Virus record (IMG/VR): IMGVR_UViG_3300035703_000161
Location: 1 to 43,124 of that record
Direction: 5' to 3' (one strand)
Source: a virus
Length of the DNA stretch: 43,124 nucleotides
Below, piece after piece: positions 30,269 to 36,285 of the stretch. The notes beneath the pieces are model-generated. The model ran no database searches. It was not told the origin of the DNA and saw nothing but the letters and a program-made list of their open reading frames with translations. A program made the position numbers and the translations under genes. The first letter of the stretch is position 1, and every line of letters begins with the position of its first letter.

Positions 30269-30453
30269 GCGGCACCGCCGACAACGAAGCACTCTACCGG
30301 CGGCTGAGCGCCCCCGCCAAGTAAAACCGTCTCCCCGGCACGAAGGCGATCGATATTCGCCATCAACTCGTCGCTATCGCCGTTCTCGGATATGAATTGC
30401 TCTATCTCGACAAAAGCCTGAGCGTACTGCCCCTGAATCCGGATGCTGACCAT
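30265..30453 (-). CDS. Unknown 62-residue protein
   Basis: MVSIRIQGQYAQAFVEIEQF..., ending PPVECFVVGGAA. Small alpha/beta protein. ATG 30453 comes two bases after the ribbon-helix-helix stop. No family recognised. Confidence 0.66.
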   Translation of the reverse strand: MVSIRIQGQYAQAFVEIEQFISENGDSDELMANIDRLRAGETVLLGGGAQPPVECFVVGGAA

Positions 30454-30455
30454 CG

Positions 30456-30629
30456 TCACGCCGCTACCTCCGCCGCCTGCAACTGCGCGAGCCGCATCCG
30501 GATATATTGCGCCTGGGTAAGTTTGCACGCCGCCGCCTCCGTAGCCACCCATGCGATCTGATCCGGTTCAAGTGCGACGCAGATTCGCTTTGCGTCGTTT
30601 TGCGTCATTTCATTACGTTCTGCGTCCAT
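30456..30629 (-). CDS. Ribbon-helix-helix DNA-binding protein
   Basis: A 57-residue protein. The strand KRICVAL is followed by helix EPDQIAWVATEAAACK and helix TQAQYIRMRLAQL, the Arc/CopG ribbon-helix-helix pattern. It is probably a dimeric repressor or activator of the early genes. ATG 30629 lies where transcription should begin, so the mRNA may be leaderless, fitting the absence of a Shine-Dalgarno. A second ATG seven codons in is possible. It is the only clear transcription-factor fold in the genome. Confidence 0.75.
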   Translation of the reverse strand: MDAERNEMTQNDAKRICVALEPDQIAWVATEAAACKLTQAQYIRMRLAQLQAAEVAA

Positions 30630-30635
30630 GTGGCA

Positions 30636-30665
30636 AGATTACGCCAGATGACCGTACGCCGTCAA
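30636..30665 (-). promoter_or_regulatory. Predicted promoter of the ribbon-helix-helix gene
   Basis: TTGACG (30665-30660), 18-base spacer, TAATCT (30641-30636) on the minus strand. Transcription would start six or seven bases later, at the A of the ATG (30629). A TTTCG/CGAAA inverted repeat lies just upstream, around 30674-30690. Confidence 0.55.
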
Positions 30666-30707
30666 TAGAAATCTTTCGGGGTGTCGAAAATTCTTCCCCT
30701 GAAACGC

Positions 30708-30730
30708 AAAAACCCCGCGCTAGGCGGGGT
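30708..30730 (-). terminator. Rho-independent terminator after the first early genes
   Basis: Minus-strand hairpin ACCCCGC/GCGGGGT (30724-30730 with 30712-30718) followed by a run of T. It includes the stop codon of the zinc-ribbon gene in its loop and separates it from the regulator's promoter. Confidence 0.88.
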
Positions 30731-30926
30731 CATGCGGGCACGGGCGGCGGCGAAGGCGGGCCGATACCACAGCGCCGCACCGCGGGCACGGTGCCAGCTT
30801 GGGCGGCTTGCCTGGTGGCCGCTTGCGGCGGGCCAGTTCGGCTTCGAGGGCTTCGCGGGGGATGCGGGAGAGGTCGGGGAGTTTAGGGATAAGACTCTGT
30901 GGGCAATCGCACGCCCCGCTGCGCAA
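30720..30926 (-). CDS. Small zinc-ribbon protein
   Basis: A frame of about 68 codons ending CPRCGAVVSARLRRRPCPHD, a C4/C3H zinc-ribbon-like end, after a basic Pro-rich stretch. No ATG or GTG lies in frame. TTG 30926 or TTG 30935 are the candidate starts, and both overlap the upstream gene by 44-53 bases. The start is therefore uncertain. Confidence 0.5.
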   Translation of the reverse strand: MRSGACDCPQSLIPKLPDLSRIPREALEAELARRKRPPGKPPKLAPCPRCGAVVSARLRRRPCPHDPA

Positions 30927-31128
30927 GCATCTCAACCAACAATTCCGCGCTCATCCCGCCGCCGCAGTTAATCGCGGCAAGGCAATCGGCCGATGTGCCA
31001 CGCGGTTCATCGGTGGCGTGGGTGTAGCCGTCCGTTCCTTCCCAGAAGGTCATGTCCTGTTCGTGGGTGCATTCGTCGCTCATGATCGCAGCGATGCGCT
31101 TGATGTCTTCGGTGGTCTTGAGTATCAT
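30883..31128 (-). CDS. Unknown 81-residue protein
   Basis: MILKTTEDIKRIAAIMSDEC..., then 'TFWEGTDGYTHATDEPRG', ending VRLPTESYP. Acidic, with four cysteines. ATG 31128 has GGAG six bases upstream. Its leader lies opposite the candidate plus-strand RNA at 31135-31211, whose transcript would pair with this ribosome site. Confidence 0.68.
   Translation of the reverse strand: MILKTTEDIKRIAAIMSDECTHEQDMTFWEGTDGYTHATDEPRGTSADCLAAINCGGGMSAELLVEMLAQRGVRLPTESYP
31100..31128 (+). promoter_or_regulatory. Predicted plus-strand promoter for a small RNA
   Basis: TTGATG (31100-31105), 17-base spacer, TATCAT (31123-31128). This is the only convincing plus-strand promoter I found that is followed by a plus-strand terminator. 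Confidence 0.5.
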
Positions 31129-31134
31129 GGTTCT

Positions 31135-31211
31135 CCGGCCTCCCAGCCGGTGGATTGCAACATTTTGTTGATTGCTGTTGGACTAGGCCGGGCGGCTAGC
31201 CCGGCCTTTTT
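31135..31211 (+). ncRNA. Candidate antisense small RNA, OOP-like
   Basis: A transcript of about 77 nt from the predicted promoter would contain three elements. Stem CCGGC/GCCGG is at 31135-31139 with 31146-31150. Stem CAACA/TGTTG is at 31158-31162 with 31166-31170. The nine-base-pair terminator follows. It is antisense to the whole leader and ribosome site of the gene at 30883-31128. Size and layout recall lambda OOP RNA. No expression evidence exists here. Confidence 0.45.
31185..31211 (+). terminator. Plus-strand Rho-independent terminator
   Basis: AGGCCGGGC/GCCCGGCCT (31185-31193 with 31199-31207), five-base loop, then TTTTT. The T run follows only on the plus strand, although no plus-strand gene precedes it. 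This implies a plus-strand transcript. Confidence 0.8.
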
Positions 31212-31214
31212 CAT

Positions 31215-31484
31215 TTACGCCGCTTCGAGCAGCTTTACCGCCAATGCCGTCCAGCGCACAAGCGCTTCGCCGGTGGCCTGATCGTCGCGGCGCCCCTTCA
31301 GTATGTCGATGATGGTTCCAGCGGCCAAGGCCTGCGCCTTTGCGGTCGCGGAATCAATGCGGGCGATCAGCGCCGTGGCTTTCGGATTGTCGGCGGGGAT
31401 CATCGCCTTCCATGTCGCTACGCCTTCGGCATACTGCGCCATCAGGTCGGCTGCATATTCGATTTGCTTAACAGTGCCAGTCAT
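31215..31484 (-). CDS. First gene of the early transcript, unknown
   Basis: An 89-residue helical protein (MTGTVKQIEYAADLMAQYAE..., ending WTALAVKLLEAA). ATG 31484 has GAGGAG nine bases upstream and lies about 20 bases after the predicted early start site. First genes of early transcripts often disarm host functions, but nothing here identifies a target. Confidence 0.72.
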   Translation of the reverse strand: MTGTVKQIEYAADLMAQYAEGVATWKAMIPADNPKATALIARIDSATAKAQALAAGTIIDILKGRRDDQATGEALVRWTALAVKLLEAA

Positions 31485-31508
31485 TTGTTTGATCTCCTCT
31501 ACACCTCC

Positions 31509-31537
31509 AGAATACACATACTCCACAGTATGTGCAA
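31509..31537 (-). promoter_or_regulatory. Early promoter with embedded palindromic operator
   Basis: TTGCAC (31537-31532), 17-base spacer, TATTCT (31514-31509) on the minus strand. A perfect inverted repeat CACATAC-N6-GTATGTG (31515-31534) fills the spacer and overlaps the -35 hexamer. A repressor bound there would block RNA polymerase. Confidence 0.65.
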
Positions 31538-31559
31538 GGGAAAAACGCACGCCCCAAAT

Positions 31560-31591
31560 AAAAAAAGCCCCCGCCGGTTAGGGCAGGGGCT
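31560..31591 (-). terminator. Rho-independent terminator of the late block
   Basis: Ten-pair minus-strand hairpin (31582-31591 with 31566-31575, one wobble) followed by T7 (31566-31560). It lies 24 bases past the last late gene and just upstream of the early promoter. Confidence 0.9.
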
Positions 31592-31615
31592 TGAGTATCT
31601 ACGGCAGTGCGGGCT

Positions 31616-32218
31616 TTACCACGCCTGAATTTGCACGCGCTTCCATGCGCCGCTGGCAGTGCAGAAATACAGATAATCCACATCCCCGGCGATGGTCCCT
31701 GCCGTACACGCTGCCGCCGCTGAAACTGGAGTCGTCGGGCCAACGACCAGAGACCAAGGGGCCCAAGCTGCGCCGTTCCATCGGAGCAGTTGCCCAAGAG
31801 ATGCGCCCTGCTGCCGGATCTGCGACGGCAGAAACAGCACGGTTGGCGTCGGCGCGGTCGTGGAACGGATCGCGCGGATGGTGGTCGCGCCGGTCGGGAC
31901 CACCCAGGTTTCTGACCAGCCAGCGCCACTCGTGGGCGAATAGCGGGCCGTGTACGAGGTCCCGGTGGGCGTGATGGCGTCGTTGGCGTACAGCGTGATC
32001 GAGAACGCGCCGTTGGTCACGGTCACAGTCTGCGACCAGCCGGAGAGCGTCTCCGAGCCAGCGTACAGCGGTTGCGCGGTCGCCGGGTTGTTAAGGGTCA
32101 CGACGACCGTACCGCTCCAGTTGCCGCCCATTGGCGTTTTGATAGTGTCGGTGATCGTGACCGTGCTCTGCGCGTGCAGCATCGCCCCGGCGAAGGCCAG
32201 GTAAATCAATAGTTTCAT
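31616..32218 (-). CDS. Exported beta-rich tail-associated protein
   Basis: A 200-residue protein with a Sec-type signal peptide, MKLLIYLAFAGAMLHAQ, probably cut after HAQ or nearby. The mature part is Thr/Ser/Gly-rich beta sheet, like fibre or immunoglobulin-like domains. A segment 'LGQLLRWNGAAWAPWSL' resembles tail-fibre repeats, and the C-terminus holds two cysteines. It is the last late gene, next to the holin. An exported virion accessory or host-surface protein are both possible. Confidence 0.7.
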   Translation of the reverse strand: MKLLIYLAFAGAMLHAQSTVTITDTIKTPMGGNWSGTVVVTLNNPATAQPLYAGSETLSGWSQTVTVTNGAFSITLYANDAITPTGTSYTARYSPTSGAGWSETWVVPTGATTIRAIRSTTAPTPTVLFLPSQIRQQGASLGQLLRWNGAAWAPWSLVVGPTTPVSAAAACTAGTIAGDVDYLYFCTASGAWKRVQIQAW

Positions 32219-32226
32219 GGGTGCTC

Positions 32227-32634
32227 CTATTTCGTCCCGAGGTCGCCGCCCAGTTCCCCGCGCAGCTTGGCGATTGCGGAAATCAGAATGCGCGGCAAGG
32301 GTAACCCAAGGCGTCCGGCGTTTTCCGCAATGCTGATAAATTCCGTAGTGCAGAAGAAACCGGCTACGGCCGCGCCAGCGTCAAACCCCAACGAATGCCC
32401 CGCGTTGAAGGTGTGCGCCGCCCCAACCATGATGAGCATCATGGCTTTCTTCCGCATCCCCTGCCAGGATGCGTCGGAGGAGGTTTCGCCTTTATTCCCA
32501 GCGATTAGCAAGCCGGAGGCGATGTCTAAAACAATCAGGCCGAGTAGCGTGTAAACCATCGGGTTTAACCCTCCCCAGAATCCGACAGCCAGCGCAACCA
32601 ACCACGCGCCCTTTGCTCGTACATAATCAATCAT
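32227..32634 (-). CDS. Holin (phage holin family)
   Basis: A 135-residue membrane protein: 'AWLVALAVGFWGGLNPMVYT', LLGLIVLDIASGLLIAGNKG, 'MRKKAMMLIMVGAAHTFNAG' and a last hydrophobic segment, then a charged tail. The 'VLDIASGLLIAG' turn before a charged loop is typical of Holin_4_1/toxin-secretion holins. It lies in the lysis region near the M15 endolysin. Start overlaps the previous stop by four bases. Confidence 0.82.
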   Translation of the reverse strand: MIDYVRAKGAWLVALAVGFWGGLNPMVYTLLGLIVLDIASGLLIAGNKGETSSDASWQGMRKKAMMLIMVGAAHTFNAGHSLGFDAGAAVAGFFCTTEFISIAENAGRLGLPLPRILISAIAKLRGELGGDLGTK

Positions 32635-32957
32635 TCGGGCTTTCCTCCCACTGCTTTCGTGATTAGCACCTGAAACTCAGCCAGCTTCTGCATCGCGTCG
32701 GCCAAGGCTTCTTCGTCGATGATTTCCTTCCCCGTCAGCCGCTCTACTTCGCGGGCCATCAGCGGGGCGGACCATTCGAGCGTGCGCATGGCGTTCTGCA
32801 GCTTCTCCGGGCCACTGCCGCCCGCCTGCTCTGCGGCGGTCACCGCGCTGTAGACCGTCTGCGCCAGCGCATTGAACGGCGGCGGCGTGAACATCAGCGC
32901 GATGGGCGCGGCGGTCTTCACCCCGCGCCCCAGTTTCGTGATCCATCCCCAGGCCAT
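32631..32957 (-). CDS. Unknown 108-residue late protein
   Basis: MAWGWITKLGRGVKTAAPIA..., an amphipathic, partly hydrophobic N-terminus ('PIALMFTPPPFNALAQTVYS'), then a charged helical half ending LITKAVGGKPE. Coupled to the holin by a four-base overlap. It could be a holin partner; no family recognised. Confidence 0.6.
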   Translation of the reverse strand: MAWGWITKLGRGVKTAAPIALMFTPPPFNALAQTVYSAVTAAEQAGGSGPEKLQNAMRTLEWSAPLMAREVERLTGKEIIDEEALADAMQKLAEFQVLITKAVGGKPE

Positions 32958-32959
32958 AG

Positions 32960-33613
32960 TTACCCCCGGTCCAAGTCGTTGTAGATGCGGCGGTAGGCCG
33001 TCTCGCCCTTCGTCGCGATCCAGTAGGCCGCGTCGTGGACCTCGATCATCCGCCACACGGTCCCCATCTCATACCGCAGATGGAGGTGAATGGGCTTGTC
33101 GGGCGGGAAGCCTTCCCGGACCATCTCCTCGGCGTCGAAGTACGTCTCACCCAAACCGCCACCGTTGGCGATCAGCTTCGGCGTGGGCAGCGCCATGCCG
33201 TTGCGATACCGAGCGGATTTCGCGGAAAGCTCTTCGGCCAGCAGCCGCCCCTCGGCGATGGTGGCCGTGTCCGTTTCGGACTTGCCCTCGAAGGTGGCGG
33301 CGTATTTCTTCAGGATGTCGGGCTTGCCGACTCGGGCAATTCTATCAAACATGGTGGGGTCCTTGGATGGGTTGGATAAATTGAATTCTTCGGATTGGCG
33401 AGAATTCAATTTATGAACCTCGTCAATCGTGATATTGGGGCGATGAAGCTTTAGATTTCCGTAGGCGAGACTAGCAGCCTGCTCGGCCTTGTCTTTCGCC
33501 GTCATGGCCGCGCTCATAGCGCGGAGCTTGGCAATCGTCTCCGGCTTGGCGAAGAACTTCTCAGCGTCGAGCACGGGGCGACCGTCGGGGGTGATAATTA
33601 GGCAGTCGCTCAT
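32960..33613 (-). CDS. Unknown 217-residue late protein
   Basis: MSDCLIITPDGRPVLDAEKF..., a helical middle ('DPTMFDRIARVGKPDILKKY') and C-terminal 'HDAAYWIATKGETAYRRIYN'. No signal peptide or known motif. ATG 33613 lacks a visible Shine-Dalgarno and sits at the foot of the stacked hairpins at 33614-33719, suggesting structure-dependent translation. Confidence 0.62.
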   Translation of the reverse strand: MSDCLIITPDGRPVLDAEKFFAKPETIAKLRAMSAAMTAKDKAEQAASLAYGNLKLHRPNITIDEVHKLNSRQSEEFNLSNPSKDPTMFDRIARVGKPDILKKYAATFEGKSETDTATIAEGRLLAEELSAKSARYRNGMALPTPKLIANGGGLGETYFDAEEMVREGFPPDKPIHLHLRYEMGTVWRMIEVHDAAYWIATKGETAYRRIYNDLDRG

Positions 33614-33719
33614 GGAGCACCGGTGCCCCGTGATTGAAATGGCTCACGGGGCGAAGCCTAACGGACCATTTGCCCGAGGTCAGGAAAATGGTCCGGCAAC
33701 CTGCCAGCCGAGGCTGGCA
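33614..33719 (-). other. Three perfect hairpins plus a palindrome in a late intergenic region
   Basis: From the ATG of the 217-residue gene upstream there are four elements: near-palindrome 33614-33629; stem GCCCCGTGA/TCACGGGGC (33625-33633 with 33644-33652); stem CGGACCATTT/AAATGGTCCG (33662-33671 with 33686-33695); stem TGCCAGCC/GGCTGGCA (33702-33709 with 33712-33719). No T tract follows any of them. It could be a structured leader, a processing cassette or a protein-binding site. I recognise no named RNA class. Confidence 0.75.
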
Positions 33720-33728
33720 TTCTCGCAA

Positions 33729-33911
33729 TTATCGGTTGGTTAGTTGGTGCCACGCCGCGTCTACCCGCGCCCACTGCTTCAGCTCCAGGTGGCCCGCGCG
33801 GAGCGATTCGACGTAACGGTTATAGTGCGTCGCGAAGTGGTTCAGGTCGTCCAGGTCAGTCGGTGCCGGAGTCGGGCGGCCGAACAGGGCGAGGAGGAGG
33901 CGACGGGTCAT
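33729..33911 (-). CDS. Unknown 60-residue protein after the endolysin
   Basis: MTRRLLLALFGRPTPAPTDL..., ending VDAAWHQLTNR. Short hydrophobic start, otherwise soluble and helical. ATG 33911 overlaps the endolysin stop by four bases. Possibly a lysis accessory by position only. Confidence 0.62.
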   Translation of the reverse strand: MTRRLLLALFGRPTPAPTDLDDLNHFATHYNRYVESLRAGHLELKQWARVDAAWHQLTNR

Positions 33912-34330
33912 TTCGGCAGTTCCCCCCACACCCCGCTCCATCGAACCTGCCCTCCGTTGCGGTCGTAGGCCCAAACGACGCGCCCACCGCGCGGCACGCC
34001 GCCCCGGATGTCCAAATGCACGAACCGCTGGTGCGGCGCCACCCCCACACCGGTAAACTCCGGGAAGTCTTTCAACGCGGCCCAGATCATCGCCTGCGGC
34101 GGCCCGGTGATGTCCGCGGCGATGCCTTCCGTGTGGCGGCCGGGCTTCGCTTTAACGCGCTCCAGTCGATGCCGCGGGCATCGGTAGCCGCTGGTGATGC
34201 GAATGGGGCCGAGCCGGTCGCGGAGGCCCTGGAGGAGCTCCACTAGGCGGAACTGCACCCCAAGCGCGCCGCAGCAGGTACAGGCGAACTCGCTCGCGCG
34301 GAAGTCACGGGTTAGTTGGTCGGTGTTCAT
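33908..34330 (-). CDS. Endolysin: M15 D-Ala-D-Ala-type peptidase
   Basis: A 140-residue peptidase M15_3-like enzyme with zinc ligands His67 and Asp73 in GRHTEGIAADI and His105 in RFVHLDIR. The family opening 'FRASEFACTCCG' and 'RITSGYRCPRHR' are present. It cleaves peptide bonds in host peptidoglycan. It has no signal peptide, so it needs the holin. Start overlaps the phosphoesterase stop by four bases. Confidence 0.9.
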   Translation of the reverse strand: MNTDQLTRDFRASEFACTCCGALGVQFRLVELLQGLRDRLGPIRITSGYRCPRHRLERVKAKPGRHTEGIAADITGPPQAMIWAALKDFPEFTGVGVAPHQRFVHLDIRGGVPRGGRVVWAYDRNGGQVRWSGVWGELPK

Positions 34331-35193
34331 CCGGCAGACTCCGCTGTTGTAATCACTTCCAGCCCATTGCGGTCGCGCCACAGGTCGAAGTGCAACCACC
34401 AGCCGCCGAGCGGCCGAGCCGAACGGCCCTTCTCGATGTGGTAGCCGCTGCCGTCGAGGTGCTCCCGCTTGTAGCAGCTTCCACGGAGGAATAGCTGGTG
34501 CATCTCGACCACGCTGCCGACATGATCCAAGTGGAGAACCACGTTCTCGTCACAGTTCTTGCGGTGGATGTGGCCGCTGTAGTGGCCGTTGGCAATGTAC
34601 TGCCCCCGCGTCCGGCTGTTGTCGATGAGGCCGCGTGTGACTTCTCCGCCGCCGCCGTAGCCGTGGTGGTAGTGCAATATCCAGCTTGCGTTGTGCTTGT
34701 TGGCGTCAACAAACCGGAACCGCACGAACCCCATGAACGGCATATGAAGCACGGGCGACTGCCCCTGCCGCAGAGCCTGGACCAGCCGTTCGATCAGGTC
34801 CGTCTGGTGGTGCTTGAGCATCGCCGTCTCGTGGTTGCCGTCGGAGATTATCGCGATGTTCCGAGCATATTGTCCGTAGAGATCCGCGTGAAAATTTACC
34901 AGCCGGTCAAGGTAGTTCCCGCCGCGCATCTCAGGTCGGAGATGGGATTCGCTGGCCCGCTTGTCCCACTTACCCTCCATGGCGCAGAACGTGTCGCCGA
35001 GCTTCAGGATCGGCGCGCCCGCATCGACCGCTTGCTGGTGGTGCTTGCGGATGAGGCCCAGGTCGGCCTGGAGGTTATCCGCGTGCTCGTCGGACATTAG
35101 GAGCACGCTAAACCGCTCTTTCTTGCCGGAGGCCCGGAACACGATCTCGGCTGACAACTGCCCGAGACGTTCGACGGTCCAGCGGTTGGCCAT
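34327..35193 (-). CDS. Calcineurin-like metallophosphoesterase
   Basis: A 288-residue enzyme with the full metal-site set: D35-x-H37 in MSDEH, GD at 66-67, GNHE (119-122), His176 in 'HYHHG' and 'GHYSGHIH' (203-210). Such enzymes hydrolyse phosphomono- or diesters. No signal peptide is present, so it should act in the cytoplasm despite lying among exported proteins and the endolysin. Substrate unknown. Confidence 0.88.
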   Translation of the reverse strand: MANRWTVERLGQLSAEIVFRASGKKERFSVLLMSDEHADNLQADLGLIRKHHQQAVDAGAPILKLGDTFCAMEGKWDKRASESHLRPEMRGGNYLDRLVNFHADLYGQYARNIAIISDGNHETAMLKHHQTDLIERLVQALRQGQSPVLHMPFMGFVRFRFVDANKHNASWILHYHHGYGGGGEVTRGLIDNSRTRGQYIANGHYSGHIHRKNCDENVVLHLDHVGSVVEMHQLFLRGSCYKREHLDGSGYHIEKGRSARPLGGWWLHFDLWRDRNGLEVITTAESAG

Positions 35194-35618
35194 CAGTTGA
35201 CCGCCACCTTCGCCGATTCCCGCAACTCGGTGACTTCGACGCTGACGATCTCAATTTCCCCAAGCACCCAGGAGGCCCCCGAGTCGTAGGTCGGGTGGAC
35301 CTCGGCGAACTGCACGACCGTATCAAGGTGGCCGTTTCTGCGATAGGTCATGCTGATGCGGAACGCGCGGATGGTGGGGTCGCTGGAGCGCACCCAGACC
35401 TGCTGGCCCTTCTGATCCGGGAACATCGCTGCGCCCGTGGTGCGGCGCAGCATCGGGTAGTCGATGCACTGCACCCTGACGTAGCCGGTGGCCGTTTTCG
35501 TTTCGCGGCCGCAGAGGTCGGAGGGTTGCGCCGAAGCCACCGTAGCCCATGCGAAGCACGCGGCCAGAGCGATGACCGCAAACGTGAACAGGTCAATGAG
35601 AAACGTCCGGATACTCAT
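35193..35618 (-). CDS. Exported protein 1 of the late cassette
   Basis: A 141-residue protein. MSIRTFLIDLFTFAVIALAA... ending ..ASAQ is a signal peptide or N-terminal anchor. The mature part opens 'PSDLCGRETKTATGYVRVQC', with two cysteines able to form a disulfide, and is otherwise beta-rich. ATG 35618 overlaps the previous stop (TAATG). No family recognised. Confidence 0.68.
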   Translation of the reverse strand: MSIRTFLIDLFTFAVIALAACFAWATVASAQPSDLCGRETKTATGYVRVQCIDYPMLRRTTGAAMFPDQKGQQVWVRSSDPTIRAFRISMTYRRNGHLDTVVQFAEVHPTYDSGASWVLGEIEIVSVEVTELRESAKVAVN

Positions 35619-35881
35619 TACTTCTTCACTTCTTTCACCGCTTCGGCCTTCTTGACCGACGCCGTGGCCTGGTCGAACTGGCACGCGGCAAGGTCGATCC
35701 CGGCGCGCTTGCAAGCGCCCTCGAAGACCTTCTGCGCGTCGGCCTGGATTTCTTTCTTCTGGGACTCCAAGATGGTCAGCTTCAGTTGCGCGTTTTCCAG
35801 CGCCAGCTTTTCCTCGTTGGTGAGCGGAGTCTGCCCGAGGGCAAGCGCCGCAATGGTCAGTGTCAGTGTGATGGTACGCAT
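35618..35881 (-). CDS. Exported protein 2 of the late cassette, coiled coil
   Basis: An 87-residue protein: signal peptide MRTITLTLTIAALALGQ, then a charged helix (EEKLALENAQLKLTILESQK) with two cysteines ('GACKRAGIDLAACQF') and a Lys-rich end. A periplasmic coiled coil near lysis genes could be a spanin component, but no partner lipoprotein is clear. ATG 35881 is preferred over an upstream ATG that overlaps the neighbour and hides the signal. Confidence 0.66.
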   Translation of the reverse strand: MRTITLTLTIAALALGQTPLTNEEKLALENAQLKLTILESQKKEIQADAQKVFEGACKRAGIDLAACQFDQATASVKKAEAVKEVKK

Positions 35882-35885
35882 AAAA

Positions 35886-36278
35886 TCATTGGGCCTTTGC
35901 CGCATCGAACAGGGCCTTCCGCGCCGTTTCGATAGCAGCTTCGCGGGCTTTGAGATCGTCGATCAGCGGCTTGAGTTGAGAGGAGGGATACAGCGGCGCG
36001 AGCTCCTTCGCCTTCTCGATGACGATGGCGCGCACGTACAGCGCGGCGTTCGCGAACTTCGCGCGGCAGTTGATCTTGTTGCCGTCGCCGTCCAGGTCGC
36101 ATGCCTGCTGCGTGGCCATGTATTGCGAGAGCACCTGGAGGCCAGCGGCGGCCGGGGCTCCGGTGATCGTCTCGGTTGATTCGGTGCCGTCCGCCGCGAC
36201 GACTGTGATCCGCAAGGCGGACTTGTCTTGGGCGAGGCAGGCGCCCGCGAAAATTAAGAGTAGTAGGGTGGTACGCAT
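35886..36278 (-). CDS. Exported protein 3 of the late cassette, EF-hand-like loop
   Basis: A 130-residue protein with signal peptide MRTTLLLLIFAGACLAQ. The Cys before AQ could instead make a weak lipobox. The mature part has 'ACDLDGDGNKINC', a calcium-loop-like DxDxD sequence between two cysteines, then a helical tail (LIDDLKAREAAIETARKALF). No family recognised. It follows the tail fibre by seven bases. Confidence 0.66.
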   Translation of the reverse strand: MRTTLLLLIFAGACLAQDKSALRITVVAADGTESTETITGAPAAAGLQVLSQYMATQQACDLDGDGNKINCRAKFANAALYVRAIVIEKAKELAPLYPSSQLKPLIDDLKAREAAIETARKALFDAAKAQ

Positions 36279-36285
36279 AAGTCGT

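Noticed and set aside
35618-36278. Rz/Rz1 spanin pair
   Set aside because: One protein has a weak lipobox-like Cys and the other a coiled coil, but neither has clear spanin features and the genes are not nested. It is kept only as a possibility in the gene entry.
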